Shown piece by piece: positions 1 to 7,422 of a DNA stretch of 64,000 nucleotides. The position numbers and the translations under genes were made by a program. Below the pieces are notes generated by a model, which was given only the letters and a program-made list of their open reading frames with translations, had not been told where the DNA came from and searched no databases. Source of the DNA: an uncultured Bacilli bacterium (GTDB taxonomy: Bacteria; Bacillota_I; Bacilli_A; RF39; UBA660); contig CAKOUR010000005.1 of NCBI GenBank assembly GCA_934120635.1, positions 27,533 through 91,532 of the forward strand, in the 5' to 3' direction. Position 1 is the first letter of the stretch. Each line of letters starts with the position of its first letter.

Positions 1-246
1 CAATGTACAAATTTTTTGATTTTTAAGATTACACATCCAAGCGACTTAGATTATATTAAAAAAATGGTTCCAAATATAAGTAATGATGTTATTGAAAAAC
101 AAAAAACTTTACAAGCTGGTACTTGTGTTGCCTTCGGAAAAATGATGAAAATACCTATGATTGTTAAAATGCAAATACCTAGTCCTGAACCTCATAGTTC
201 TAATGCCTCTATATATGATAAATGGATGGTTGAATTACATAAGTAA
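1..246 (+). CDS. HerA-like ATPase/helicase, C-terminal fragment (5' end outside window)
   Basis: The reading frame is open to the first base, so this is the last 81 codons of a longer gene. Residues such as ITHPSDLDYIKKMVPN and GTCVAFGKMMKIPMIVKM match the C-terminal part of HerA/DUF87-type ATPases, where an 'R.TNP.D..Y' stretch precedes a short 'G.a...G....P..v' strand pair. These hexameric ATPases translocate on DNA in end processing or defence. The Walker motifs would lie upstream, outside the window. The gene points toward oriC, so it would be transcribed head-on to a fork leaving leftward. In many Bacilli this flank of dnaA carries rpmH-rnpA instead. The family call rests on a short tail. 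Confidence 0.6.
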   Translation, partial: QCTNFLIFKITHPSDLDYIKKMVPNISNDVIEKQKTLQAGTCVAFGKMMKIPMIVKMQIPSPEPHSSNASIYDKWMVELHK

Positions 247-418
247 TATTATTAAACAAAATGGTTTTTATATTTTCATTAAGTTTCGATAACTCCAAGA
301 AAAATAATCGTTATAAATTTTGCTAATTTAATTTAATATTTTTGACAAATTACACATTTTGAAAAAATAAAATTTTCAGGACATTCAAAGTGGTTTAAAT
401 TGTCTAAAAAAAGCCATA

Positions 419-452
419 TTAAGTACTTAATTTCTAAAAAGTACTTTTTTTA
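419..452 (+). terminator. Rho-independent terminator after the HerA-like gene
   Basis: AAGTACTT at 421-428 is self-complementary to AAGTACTT at 439-446, with a 10-nt loop and a T tract at 445-451. It lies about 175 nt after the HerA-like stop codon. Confidence 0.6.
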
Positions 453-505
453 TATCTTAGTGAGATAAATATAAAATATGTTAAAAATAACATTTAAAAA
501 TTTAT

Positions 506-541
506 ATATTCTTTTAAAGTTTCACAAAATTAAAAGAATAT
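506..541. repeat. 12-bp inverted repeat in the AT-rich part of oriC
   Basis: ATATTCTTTTAA at 506-517 and its exact complement TTAAAAGAATAT at 530-541 are separated by 12 nt. There is no clear T tract and no gene is nearby. It sits in the AT-rich segment before the DnaA-box cluster and could be a protein site or a cruciform; the role is unknown. Confidence 0.6.
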
Positions 542-871
542 TATAAACTTGATGTGATTTTTTTAGTAACGGATAAAAAATGTAATCTGAAAAAACTCTA
601 CCCATGTGGATTATTTTAAATATTAAACCTTTATAAATAACGTAATATTACATTTTTCCACCATTATCAACATTATGAAAAGTTTTCCACAATAATATGT
701 TTATAAGTGCTTGTGGAATTCTGTGGAAAAATTAATGGATTATATAGAATATAAGGTGTTTTATGCTGTGGATAATTATAAATTATTGCCGTTTTTGTTA
801 CTTAATGATAAATTTATAGAAAAAAAAAAAGATTTATGTTAATATTGTTAATGAACAAGGGAGGGATTAGA

Positions 872-2272
872 ATGGATATTGATGAATTATGGGAAAACTT
901 TCTAAAAATAATTAAAAATAAAATTTCTTCTTTATCATATCAAACTTGGTTTTGTGATACAAAACTTGTATCAATTCGTAATAATACTGCTATTATTGTT
1001 GTTCCAATGCCAGTACACAAAAAACATTTAATGGATACTTTTATTGAAAGTATGGAGGAGGGATTCAAGGATTTAACAGGGACCGTTTTTGATTTTAAAT
1101 TTATGCTTAATGAAGAATGGGAGAAATATAAAAATGAAATCCCATCAAACGATGAAAATGTAGAAAATACAAAGGAAGAAAAAATTATTCAAAATAACAT
1201 AGAGATTTCTCCAAAAACATTTGAAGATGCTAATTTAAATAAAGATTATAACTTTAATAATTTTATTGTTGGAAATTCTAATCGTTTTGCTTTTACTGCA
1301 TCTATGGCGGTTGCTGAAAAGCCAGGAAAAGCTTATAATCCTTTATTTTTATATGGTAAAAGTGGACTTGGAAAAACTCATTTGATGCATTCAATTGGTA
1401 ATTATATATTAGAACACACTAATTTAAGAGTTTTATATATTTCTAGTGATAAATTTGTTAATGACTTTATTAATGCAGTTAGAAATAATGATAAAAGTAA
1501 TTTTATGAAAATAGATAATTTTAAAGCTAAATATAGAAATATTGATGTTTTAATGATTGATGACATACAATTTTTAGGAAATGCAACAAAAGGTCAAGAA
1601 GAATTTTTCCATACCTTTAATGAGCTTTATAATGAGAATAAACAAATAATTATTGCTTCTGATCGTTCTGTTGATGATTTAAAAATGTTAGAAAATAGGT
1701 TATTAACTAGATTTAATTGGGGGTTAACTGCAAATATTACTCCACCTGATTTTGAACTAAGAATGAATATTTTAGAACGAAAAATTGCTCATCAAGAATC
1801 AGCTAAAGATGTTCCAAAAGAAGTAATTGAATACATAGCTAATAACTTTGCTTCTGATGTTAGACAATTAGAGGGGGCAATTACTAGGGTTTTTGCATAT
1901 GCATTGATGATGAACAAGGGAATTATTGATTTAGATACTGCTATTGATGCATTAAAAGATCAACTTACTGATAGAAGTGTTTATAAAAATGATGTTAACA
2001 GAATTCAAACTGTTGTTTGCGACTATTTCAAAATTACACTTGATGATATAAAAGGTAAAAAGCGTAGCCAAAACATTAATTATCCTAGACAAGTTGCTAT
2101 TTATTTGTGTAGAGTTTTAGCAAATGAATCATTTCCTAAAATAGGTACTTATTTTGGTGGAAGAGATCATTCTACAATTATGAGTGCGTATCAAAAAATT
2201 CAAAAAGAATTGTTAGTAAATGAACAATTAAAAGTAGTAATAAAAGATTTAAAACAACAATTATCACCCTAA
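872..2272 (+). CDS. dnaA: Chromosomal replication initiator DnaA
   Basis: DnaA binds DnaA boxes, forms an ATP-dependent filament and opens oriC. The 466-residue protein has the N-terminal domain I (LWENFLKIIKNKISSLSYQTW), a short acidic linker, the AAA+ core with Walker A GKSGLGKTH (about residue 161) and Walker B VLMIDDIQF (about 226), and the domain IV helix-turn-helix with the signature GGRDHSTIMSAYQKI (about 430). I start at ATG 872 because AAGGGAGGG at 857-865 is an ideal ribosome binding site 6 nt upstream. An in-frame upstream ATG lacks one. The gene is flanked on both sides by DnaA boxes, so autoregulation by DnaA is likely. Confidence 0.98.
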   Translation: MDIDELWENFLKIIKNKISSLSYQTWFCDTKLVSIRNNTAIIVVPMPVHKKHLMDTFIESMEEGFKDLTGTVFDFKFMLNEEWEKYKNEIPSNDENVENTKEEKIIQNNIEISPKTFEDANLNKDYNFNNFIVGNSNRFAFTASMAVAEKPGKAYNPLFLYGKSGLGKTHLMHSIGNYILEHTNLRVLYISSDKFVNDFINAVRNNDKSNFMKIDNFKAKYRNIDVLMIDDIQFLGNATKGQEEFFHTFNELYNENKQIIIASDRSVDDLKMLENRLLTRFNWGLTANITPPDFELRMNILERKIAHQESAKDVPKEVIEYIANNFASDVRQLEGAITRVFAYALMMNKGIIDLDTAIDALKDQLTDRSVYKNDVNRIQTVVCDYFKITLDDIKGKKRSQNINYPRQVAIYLCRVLANESFPKIGTYFGGRDHSTIMSAYQKIQKELLVNEQLKVVIKDLKQQLSP

Positions 2273-2413
2273 TTGTTGAATACTGTGGATATTTTTTTTG
2301 TTTTCAACACTAGTTGTGGATTAAAAAGTTCTTTTGTAAAAAGACTTAACAACAGTTTTCCACAGTTTCCACATTATAATAAATAATAAAATAAAAGAAA
2401 GAAGGAATATAAA
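2273..2413. other. oriC, downstream segment: DnaA boxes between dnaA and dnaN
   Basis: The spacer carries four DnaA boxes: 2284-2292 (ATATCCACA, minus strand), 2315-2323 (TAATCCACA, minus), 2356-2364 (TTTTCCACA) and 2365-2373 (GTTTCCACA). The last two are directly abutting. They are followed by an AT-only run with TAA/ATA triplets (2374-2398) that could serve as the DnaA-trio/unwinding element. That last point is inferred from the B. subtilis arrangement, where unwinding occurs next to the boxes downstream of dnaA. Confidence 0.8.
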
Positions 2414-3529
2414 ATGAAATTTATTATTAAACAAGAAATATTATTAGAAAGTTTAAACCATACTTCTAGAGCTATATCTCCTAGAAATTTAATTCCAATA
2501 TTAACTGGTATAAAGTTTGAACTAAAACAAGAAGGGTTATATTTATCAGCTAGTGATACTGATATATCTATTCAATGTTTAATACCAAGGGAAAATATTA
2601 TTGAGGTTATTGAATATGGAAGCGTTGTTATAGGAGGTAAATATATTGTAGAAATTATAAAAAAATTACCTAATACAAATATAACAATAGAGGTTATGGA
2701 TGAAAATAAAATGATTGTTAGTACTGATAATACAGAATTTAATTTAAATGGAATTAACTCTAGTGAATTTCCTAATTTAGATTTAGAAAAAACTAGTGAA
2801 CCCATAATTTTAAAAACAAATATTTTGAAAAAAATTATTTCACAAACTTTTTTTGCTACTTCTCGTAATGAATCTCGTCCAATATTAACTGGAATGAATT
2901 TTAGAATAGAAGGGGATTTAATGGAGATAATATCAACTGATTCTTATCGATTAGCCAAAAAGACTATTAAGTTAGATAAAGAATTAGATTATAATGTAAA
3001 CATTGTAATTCCAGGAAAAAATTTGCTAGAATTAGATAAAATTATGAGCGATGATAATGAAAATTTAGAGTTTCATATTTTTGAAAATAAAGTATTATTT
3101 AAGTATAAAAATATTTTGTTTTTGTCTAGACTATTAAATGGAACATATCCTGCAACATCTTCTATTATTCCTACTGAATTTAATGTTCAAGTAAAATGTA
3201 GTTGTAATGGTTTATTTGAAATGATTGATAGGGCTTCATTGTTGACATCAGATCGTGATAAAAATATTATTAAATTTGAATTATCTCATCAAAATATGAT
3301 TATTTCTTCAAATTCTCCAGAAATTGGAAAAGTAGAAGAAAAAATGATTGTAGATAGTAATGATGAAATTTCTATATCATTTAGTTCAAAATATATGTTA
3401 GATAGTATAAAAAGTTTTGAAACAAACGATGTAATTCTTTGTATGAATAATGATAATAGTCCTATTATTATTAAATCTGAAGAAGACAGTTCATTAATTC
3501 AATTAGTCTTACCAATTAAAACATATTAA
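2414..3529 (+). CDS. dnaN: DNA polymerase III sliding clamp (beta subunit)
   Basis: The beta clamp encircles DNA and tethers PolC/DnaE, MutS, RecF-pathway and other clamp-binding partners. The 371-residue length and the three-fold repeated clamp domain fold are typical. Recognisable stretches include NLIPILTGIKFEL near the N-terminus, ESRPILTGMNFRIEGDLMEIISTDSYRLAKK at the domain II start (split here only for description), and a C-terminal VLPIKTY close to the usual LP(V/I)RTY end. The start ATG 2414 follows GAAGGA. It lies immediately downstream of the oriC boxes and ends at a strong terminator, so dnaA-dnaN transcripts probably stop before comK. Confidence 0.98.
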   Translation: MKFIIKQEILLESLNHTSRAISPRNLIPILTGIKFELKQEGLYLSASDTDISIQCLIPRENIIEVIEYGSVVIGGKYIVEIIKKLPNTNITIEVMDENKMIVSTDNTEFNLNGINSSEFPNLDLEKTSEPIILKTNILKKIISQTFFATSRNESRPILTGMNFRIEGDLMEIISTDSYRLAKKTIKLDKELDYNVNIVIPGKNLLELDKIMSDDNENLEFHIFENKVLFKYKNILFLSRLLNGTYPATSSIIPTEFNVQVKCSCNGLFEMIDRASLLTSDRDKNIIKFELSHQNMIISSNSPEIGKVEEKMIVDSNDEISISFSSKYMLDSIKSFETNDVILCMNNDNSPIIIKSEEDSSLIQLVLPIKTY

Positions 3530-3545
3530 TCTAAGAAACTACATA

Positions 3546-3588
3546 AAAAAGAACTGTCATGAAATAATTTCATGACAGTTCTTTTTTT
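3546..3588 (+). terminator. Strong terminator after dnaN
   Basis: A 17-bp perfect stem (AAAGAACTGTCATGAAA at 3548-3564 with its complement at 3568-3584), a 3-nt loop and a seven-T tract at 3582-3588. It separates the dnaA-dnaN unit from comK. Confidence 0.9.
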
Positions 3589-3615
3589 GCATTAAAATTG
3601 AAAAAAATAATTGAT

Positions 3616-3642
3616 TTCGACAAAATTCGACATTTTTCGACA
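3616..3642. promoter_or_regulatory. Three tandem Spo0A-type boxes (TGTCGAA on the minus strand)
   Basis: TTCGACA occurs at 3616-3622, 3626-3632 and 3636-3642, exactly 10 bp apart. Its complement TGTCGAA is the consensus Spo0A ('0A') box. Spo0A dimers are known to bind tandem boxes spaced about one helical turn apart, as at B. subtilis promoters. The array ends 60 bp before the comK start. I could not place a clear sigma-A promoter relative to it, so activation and repression are both possible. Confidence 0.75.
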
Positions 3643-3702
3643 TTTTTTTGTGATTTAATAAAAATAATTTTCATTTTTTGAAAATTAAAAAGGGGGATTT
3701 TT

Positions 3703-4194
3703 ATGTTAGATAATTATGAAATTAATGATGAAACATTAGTTATTGTTCCATATGAATGTGGTAAATCAAAAGTATATGAATATGATGAGGAATTCATAGT
3801 TAATATGATTCCTTTAACAATTATAAAAAATAGTTGTTTATTTTTTGGGTCATCATTTGATGGAAGAAAAGAAGCATCAAAAAATATTATTGGAATAGAT
3901 ATGAAAGTACCAATTTTAGTTGAAGAAAGTAGAAATATTATATTTTTTCCTGTTTCAAGTTGTATTAATAAAAATAGCATTTGGATATCTTATCAAAACT
4001 TATTAAAGTATTCTAAGAATAGTTTAAGTAGTTCTAATTTATATTTTAAAAATAAAAAAAACATTCAATTACCAGTTAAATATAATTTAATTGATAATCA
4101 GGTAATTAGGTGCATTAAGTTAGATACTCTTTTAACTAAAAGAAAAATTTTTATAAAGGGATTAACTAATAATGATAAAAAATATGATAATTAA
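3703..4194 (+). CDS. comK: ComK-family competence transcription factor
   Basis: ComK activates DNA-uptake and recombination genes in B. subtilis. This 163-residue protein aligns by eye along nearly the full length of B. subtilis ComK (192 aa). It has VNMIPLTIIKNSCLFFGSSF (ComK: VNMKPLQIVDRSCRFFGSSY), then DGRKEA, VPILVEE, IFFPVSS, WISYQN, LPVKYNLIDNQV. The C-terminal tail, where ComK is bound for proteolysis in B. subtilis, is shorter here. RBS AAAAAGGGGG precedes ATG 3703. The gene sits between dnaN and recF, where Bacillus has the S4-domain gene yaaA. Phased Spo0A-type boxes upstream suggest developmental control. Confidence 0.88.
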   Translation: MLDNYEINDETLVIVPYECGKSKVYEYDEEFIVNMIPLTIIKNSCLFFGSSFDGRKEASKNIIGIDMKVPILVEESRNIIFFPVSSCINKNSIWISYQNLLKYSKNSLSSSNLYFKNKKNIQLPVKYNLIDNQVIRCIKLDTLLTKRKIFIKGLTNNDKKYDN

Positions 4195-4298
4195 TAATTG
4201 TGGAGAAATTAAAATGCAATTTTACTTGATTATTAGTCTGAACTGTAACAAAAAAAAGAAAAAAATGTTTAAACAATCTTATAAAATATTATATTTTG

Positions 4299-4307
4299 TG
4301 TTATAAT
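4299..4307 (+). promoter_or_regulatory. Extended -10 promoter before recF
   Basis: TGTTATAAT at 4299-4307 is an extended -10 (TGnTATAAT). No good -35 is seen at 17 bp. It lies 60 nt upstream of the recF start and probably drives recF-gyrB-gyrA. Confidence 0.55.
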
Positions 4308-4368
4308 TCTATTGTATAGAATTTTTGGTAGGTTTGGTGAAATAAAATGGATTCATTTAGGTTTTGTT

Positions 4369-5499
4369 ATGAAAATAAGTCATTTAACTTTAAAAAATTA
4401 TAGAAATTATGATTTTTTAGATATTGATTTGTCTTCTGGAGTAAATATTTTTATAGGTGATAATGCTCAAGGGAAGTCTAATATATTAGAATCTATTTTT
4501 GTTTTGGCTCTTACCAAATCTTATATAAACGTTAAAGATCAGAATTTAATTAAAGATGGATGTGATATTTCATATATTAGAGGATTATGCTCTAATAAAA
4601 CTGATGATTTTCAATTAGATGTAGTTTTGGATAAATTTGGGAAAAAGGTTAAGTATAATTCTTTTGAGGTAAAAAAACATAGTGAATATATTTCTTTACT
4701 TAAAGTTTTAGTCTTTAGTCCTTATAATGTTAATTTTTTTAAGGATGGTCCTAATAATAGAAGAAAAACTGTAAATATGGTTATTAGTCAAATTTCAAAG
4801 AAATATGTAAAGATTTTACAAAAATATAATGTTTATTTAAAAAAAAGAAATCAATATTTAAAGACTGTCGATTTATCTTTGGATTATAATAGATGTTATT
4901 TTGATATCTTAAATGATAATTATTGTTCTTTTGCTGTAGATATTGCTATAATTCGTAAAGAATTTGTTAAAAAGATTAATAAATATTTATCTGATATATA
5001 TTTTGAAATTACTGGTTATCAAAATTTAAAATTTATTTATTTGAGTAATATTAAAATTAATAAAGATAGAAATTTATCTATAAATACGTTTAAAAAGTTG
5101 TTAATAGAAAATTATGAACGAGAAAAAAAATATAAAACTACTTTATTTGGGATACAGCGTGATGATTTTAGTTTTTTACTTGATGGTAAAGATTTATCTA
5201 TTTATGGTTCACAAGGTCAAGTTAGAGCAGCAATTTTAGCTTTGAAATTGTCAGAAATTTTGATTTTTAAAGAAGTTGATGGTGATAATCCTATTTTACT
5301 TTTAGATGATGTTTTTAGTGAATTAGATATTGATAAAAGAAATAGAATTATCAAATATATATTAAATGATATTCAAACTATTATTACTACTACTGATATT
5401 GATTTAATTGATTCAGAACTGGTATCTAGGTCAAAAATTTTTAATGTGTGTGCTGGTAAAGTAGTTGCTGAAGGAAAGAAGGTATACAAAGATGAATAA
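4369..5499 (+). CDS. recF: Recombination mediator RecF
   Basis: RecF is an SMC/ABC-like ATPase that loads RecA at gaps with RecO/RecR. The 376-residue protein begins MKISHLTLKNYRNY, carries Walker A GDNAQGKSN (about residue 30), the ABC signature region YGSQGQVR and Walker B ILLLDDVFSELD near the C-terminus. I chose ATG 4369 over an upstream in-frame codon at 4312, because family members start exactly at this lysine-rich strand. The 3' end overlaps gyrB by 8 bp, indicating coupled expression. Confidence 0.97.
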   Translation: MKISHLTLKNYRNYDFLDIDLSSGVNIFIGDNAQGKSNILESIFVLALTKSYINVKDQNLIKDGCDISYIRGLCSNKTDDFQLDVVLDKFGKKVKYNSFEVKKHSEYISLLKVLVFSPYNVNFFKDGPNNRRKTVNMVISQISKKYVKILQKYNVYLKKRNQYLKTVDLSLDYNRCYFDILNDNYCSFAVDIAIIRKEFVKKINKYLSDIYFEITGYQNLKFIYLSNIKINKDRNLSINTFKKLLIENYEREKKYKTTLFGIQRDDFSFLLDGKDLSIYGSQGQVRAAILALKLSEILIFKEVDGDNPILLLDDVFSELDIDKRNRIIKYILNDIQTIITTTDIDLIDSELVSRSKIFNVCAGKVVAEGKKVYKDE

Positions 5500-7405
5500 T
5501 GAACATTATAATGCTTCTGATATTCAGGTCTTGGAGGGATTAGAAGCAGTTAGAAAACGTCCAGGAATGTACATTGGTAGTACTAGCGAAAGGGGATTAC
5601 ATCATTTAGTTTGGGAAATTGTAGATAATGCAATTGATGAAGCGTTAGCTGGTTATTGTGATGATATTGAGATAACAATTAATAAAGATGGTTCAGTGAC
5701 TGTTAAAGATGATGGTCGTGGTATTCCAGTGGAAATTCATCCTAAGACAGGAATTTCTACTGTTGAAACAGTTTATACTGTACTTCATGCTGGTGGTAAA
5801 TTTGGAGGTGGAGGATATAAAGTAAGTGGAGGACTTCATGGCGTTGGTGCTTCTGTTGTTAATGCTCTAAGTAAATGGGTAGAAGTAACAGTTTATAAAG
5901 ATGGAAAGGTTAATTATATAAAGTTTGCAAATGGTGGACATACTATTCAACCTTTAAAAGTTATCGGTGAATGCAGTAAAGATAGAACTGGTACTACGGT
6001 TACTTTTATGCCTGATGAAAATATTTTTAGAGAAACTACAACTTTTAATTATGATATTTTAAAAACTAGAGTTAGAGAGTTAGCTTTTTTAAATAAAGGT
6101 TTACGAATTATTTTGATGGATGATAGGACAAATCAAAAAGATACTTTTGTTTATGAGGGAGGATTAAAAGAGTTTGTTGCATATGTAAATAAAAATAAAA
6201 CTCCAATTCATGATGATATTGTTTATATTGAAGGAAAAGAGAATAATATTTCTATTGAAGTTTCTCTTCAGTATAATGATGGTTATAATTCCACAGTGTA
6301 TTCTTTTGTTAATAATATTATTACACCAGAAGGTGGTACTCATGAAGATGGTGTAAAATTAGCATTAACAAGAATTATAAATACATATGCAAAAAATAAT
6401 AAAATTTTGAAAGATAATGATGATCCATTGAGTGGTGATGATGTTCGAGAAGGAATAACTATGATTATTTCTGCAAAAGTTCCAGAGCCTCAATTTGAAG
6501 GACAAACTAAAACAAAACTTGGAAATAGTGAAGTAAGAAAAGTTGCTGCTAATATTTTTGCTAAAAATTTTGAACGTTTTCTTATGGAACATCCAAATGA
6601 TGCGAAAGTAATTGTTGAAAAATCTATGACAGCTGCTAGAGCGCGAGTAGCAGCTCGGCGTGCTAGGGAATTAACTAGAAGAAAAGGTGGATTAGAGATT
6701 AGTAATTTTTGGGGCAAATTAACTGATTGTTCATCAAAAGATTCAACTATATCAGAAATGTTTATTGTAGAGGGTGATAGTGCGGCTGGGAGTGCAAAAA
6801 TGGGTAGAGATCCTATTACCCAAGCAATTCTTCCTATTCGTGGAAAAATACTTAATGTGGAAAAGGCAAGATTAGATAAAGTTTTAGCAAATGAAGAAAT
6901 TAGAACTATGATTACTGCGTTAGGTACTGGCATTGGGGAAGAATTTGATATATCTAAACTAAGATACTATAAAATTATTATTATGACTGATGCTGATGTT
7001 GATGGGGCTCATATTAGGACGCTTCTTTTAACGCTATTTTATCGCTATTTTAGACCACTTATTGAAGGAGGGCATATATATGCTGCTCAACCACCTCTTT
7101 ATTCAATTAAACATGGAAAAAACATAAAATATGTTATTGATGAAGAAGAAAGAGATTCTTATTTATCCACATTGCCTGCTAATACAAAATATGAAATTGG
7201 TAGAATGAAGGGATTGGGAGAAATGAATCCAGAGGAGTTAAGAGAAACTACTATGGGAATTGAATTAAGAACTTTAAAACAAATAAAAATGGAAGATGCA
7301 ATTCAAGCTGATGAAATTTTTCAACTATTAATGGGAGAAGAAGTAGAACCTCGTAGAAAATTTATAGAAGATAATGCTTTGAATGTATTAAATTTAGATG
7401 TGTAG
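5492..7405 (+). CDS. gyrB: DNA gyrase subunit B
   Basis: GyrB is the ATPase and TOPRIM subunit of gyrase, which introduces negative supercoils. The 637-residue protein shows the GHKL ATPase motifs (EIVDNAIDEA, DDGRGIP, GLHGVGASVVNAL), TOPRIM EGDSAAGSAK, the quinolone-pocket segment PIRGKILNVEKAR, the metal-binding DADVDGAH and the C-terminal GRMKGLGEMN. ATG 5492 was chosen because GAAAGAAGG lies just upstream and the protein then begins like family members. An internal perfect DnaA box (7163-7171) is within the coding sequence and is probably incidental. Confidence 0.98.
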   Translation: MNNEHYNASDIQVLEGLEAVRKRPGMYIGSTSERGLHHLVWEIVDNAIDEALAGYCDDIEITINKDGSVTVKDDGRGIPVEIHPKTGISTVETVYTVLHAGGKFGGGGYKVSGGLHGVGASVVNALSKWVEVTVYKDGKVNYIKFANGGHTIQPLKVIGECSKDRTGTTVTFMPDENIFRETTTFNYDILKTRVRELAFLNKGLRIILMDDRTNQKDTFVYEGGLKEFVAYVNKNKTPIHDDIVYIEGKENNISIEVSLQYNDGYNSTVYSFVNNIITPEGGTHEDGVKLALTRIINTYAKNNKILKDNDDPLSGDDVREGITMIISAKVPEPQFEGQTKTKLGNSEVRKVAANIFAKNFERFLMEHPNDAKVIVEKSMTAARARVAARRARELTRRKGGLEISNFWGKLTDCSSKDSTISEMFIVEGDSAAGSAKMGRDPITQAILPIRGKILNVEKARLDKVLANEEIRTMITALGTGIGEEFDISKLRYYKIIIMTDADVDGAHIRTLLLTLFYRYFRPLIEGGHIYAAQPPLYSIKHGKNIKYVIDEEERDSYLSTLPANTKYEIGRMKGLGEMNPEELRETTMGIELRTLKQIKMEDAIQADEIFQLLMGEEVEPRRKFIEDNALNVLNLDV

Positions 7406-7422
7406 ATTAGGAGGAAGTATTT

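Larger units (their letters stand above)
247..871. other. oriC, upstream segment with DnaA-box cluster
   Basis: This 625-bp gene-free stretch precedes dnaA. DnaA boxes (TTWTNCACA on either strand) lie at 605-613 (TAATCCACA, minus), 683-691 (TTTTCCACA), 712-720 (AATTCCACA, minus), 722-730 (TTTTCCACA, minus) and 767-775 (perfect TTATCCACA, minus). A weaker match is at 654-662. Bases 300-600 are extremely AT-rich and could contain an unwinding element. Together with the boxes between dnaA and dnaN this gives the bipartite origin layout known from B. subtilis. The dnaA promoter must also lie here, but I cannot place its -35/-10 with confidence. Confidence 0.85.

Noticed and set aside
4214..4306. 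30-codon frame between comK and recF
   Set aside because: Weak ribosome binding site, low-complexity lysine run, and its end falls inside the recF -10 element; no support as a gene.
6490..6933. 147-codon antisense frame within gyrB
   Set aside because: Lies wholly inside conserved gyrB coding sequence, with no ribosome binding site; a shadow frame. Other antisense frames in gyrA, dnaX, mfd, metG and PFOR were dismissed for the same reason.
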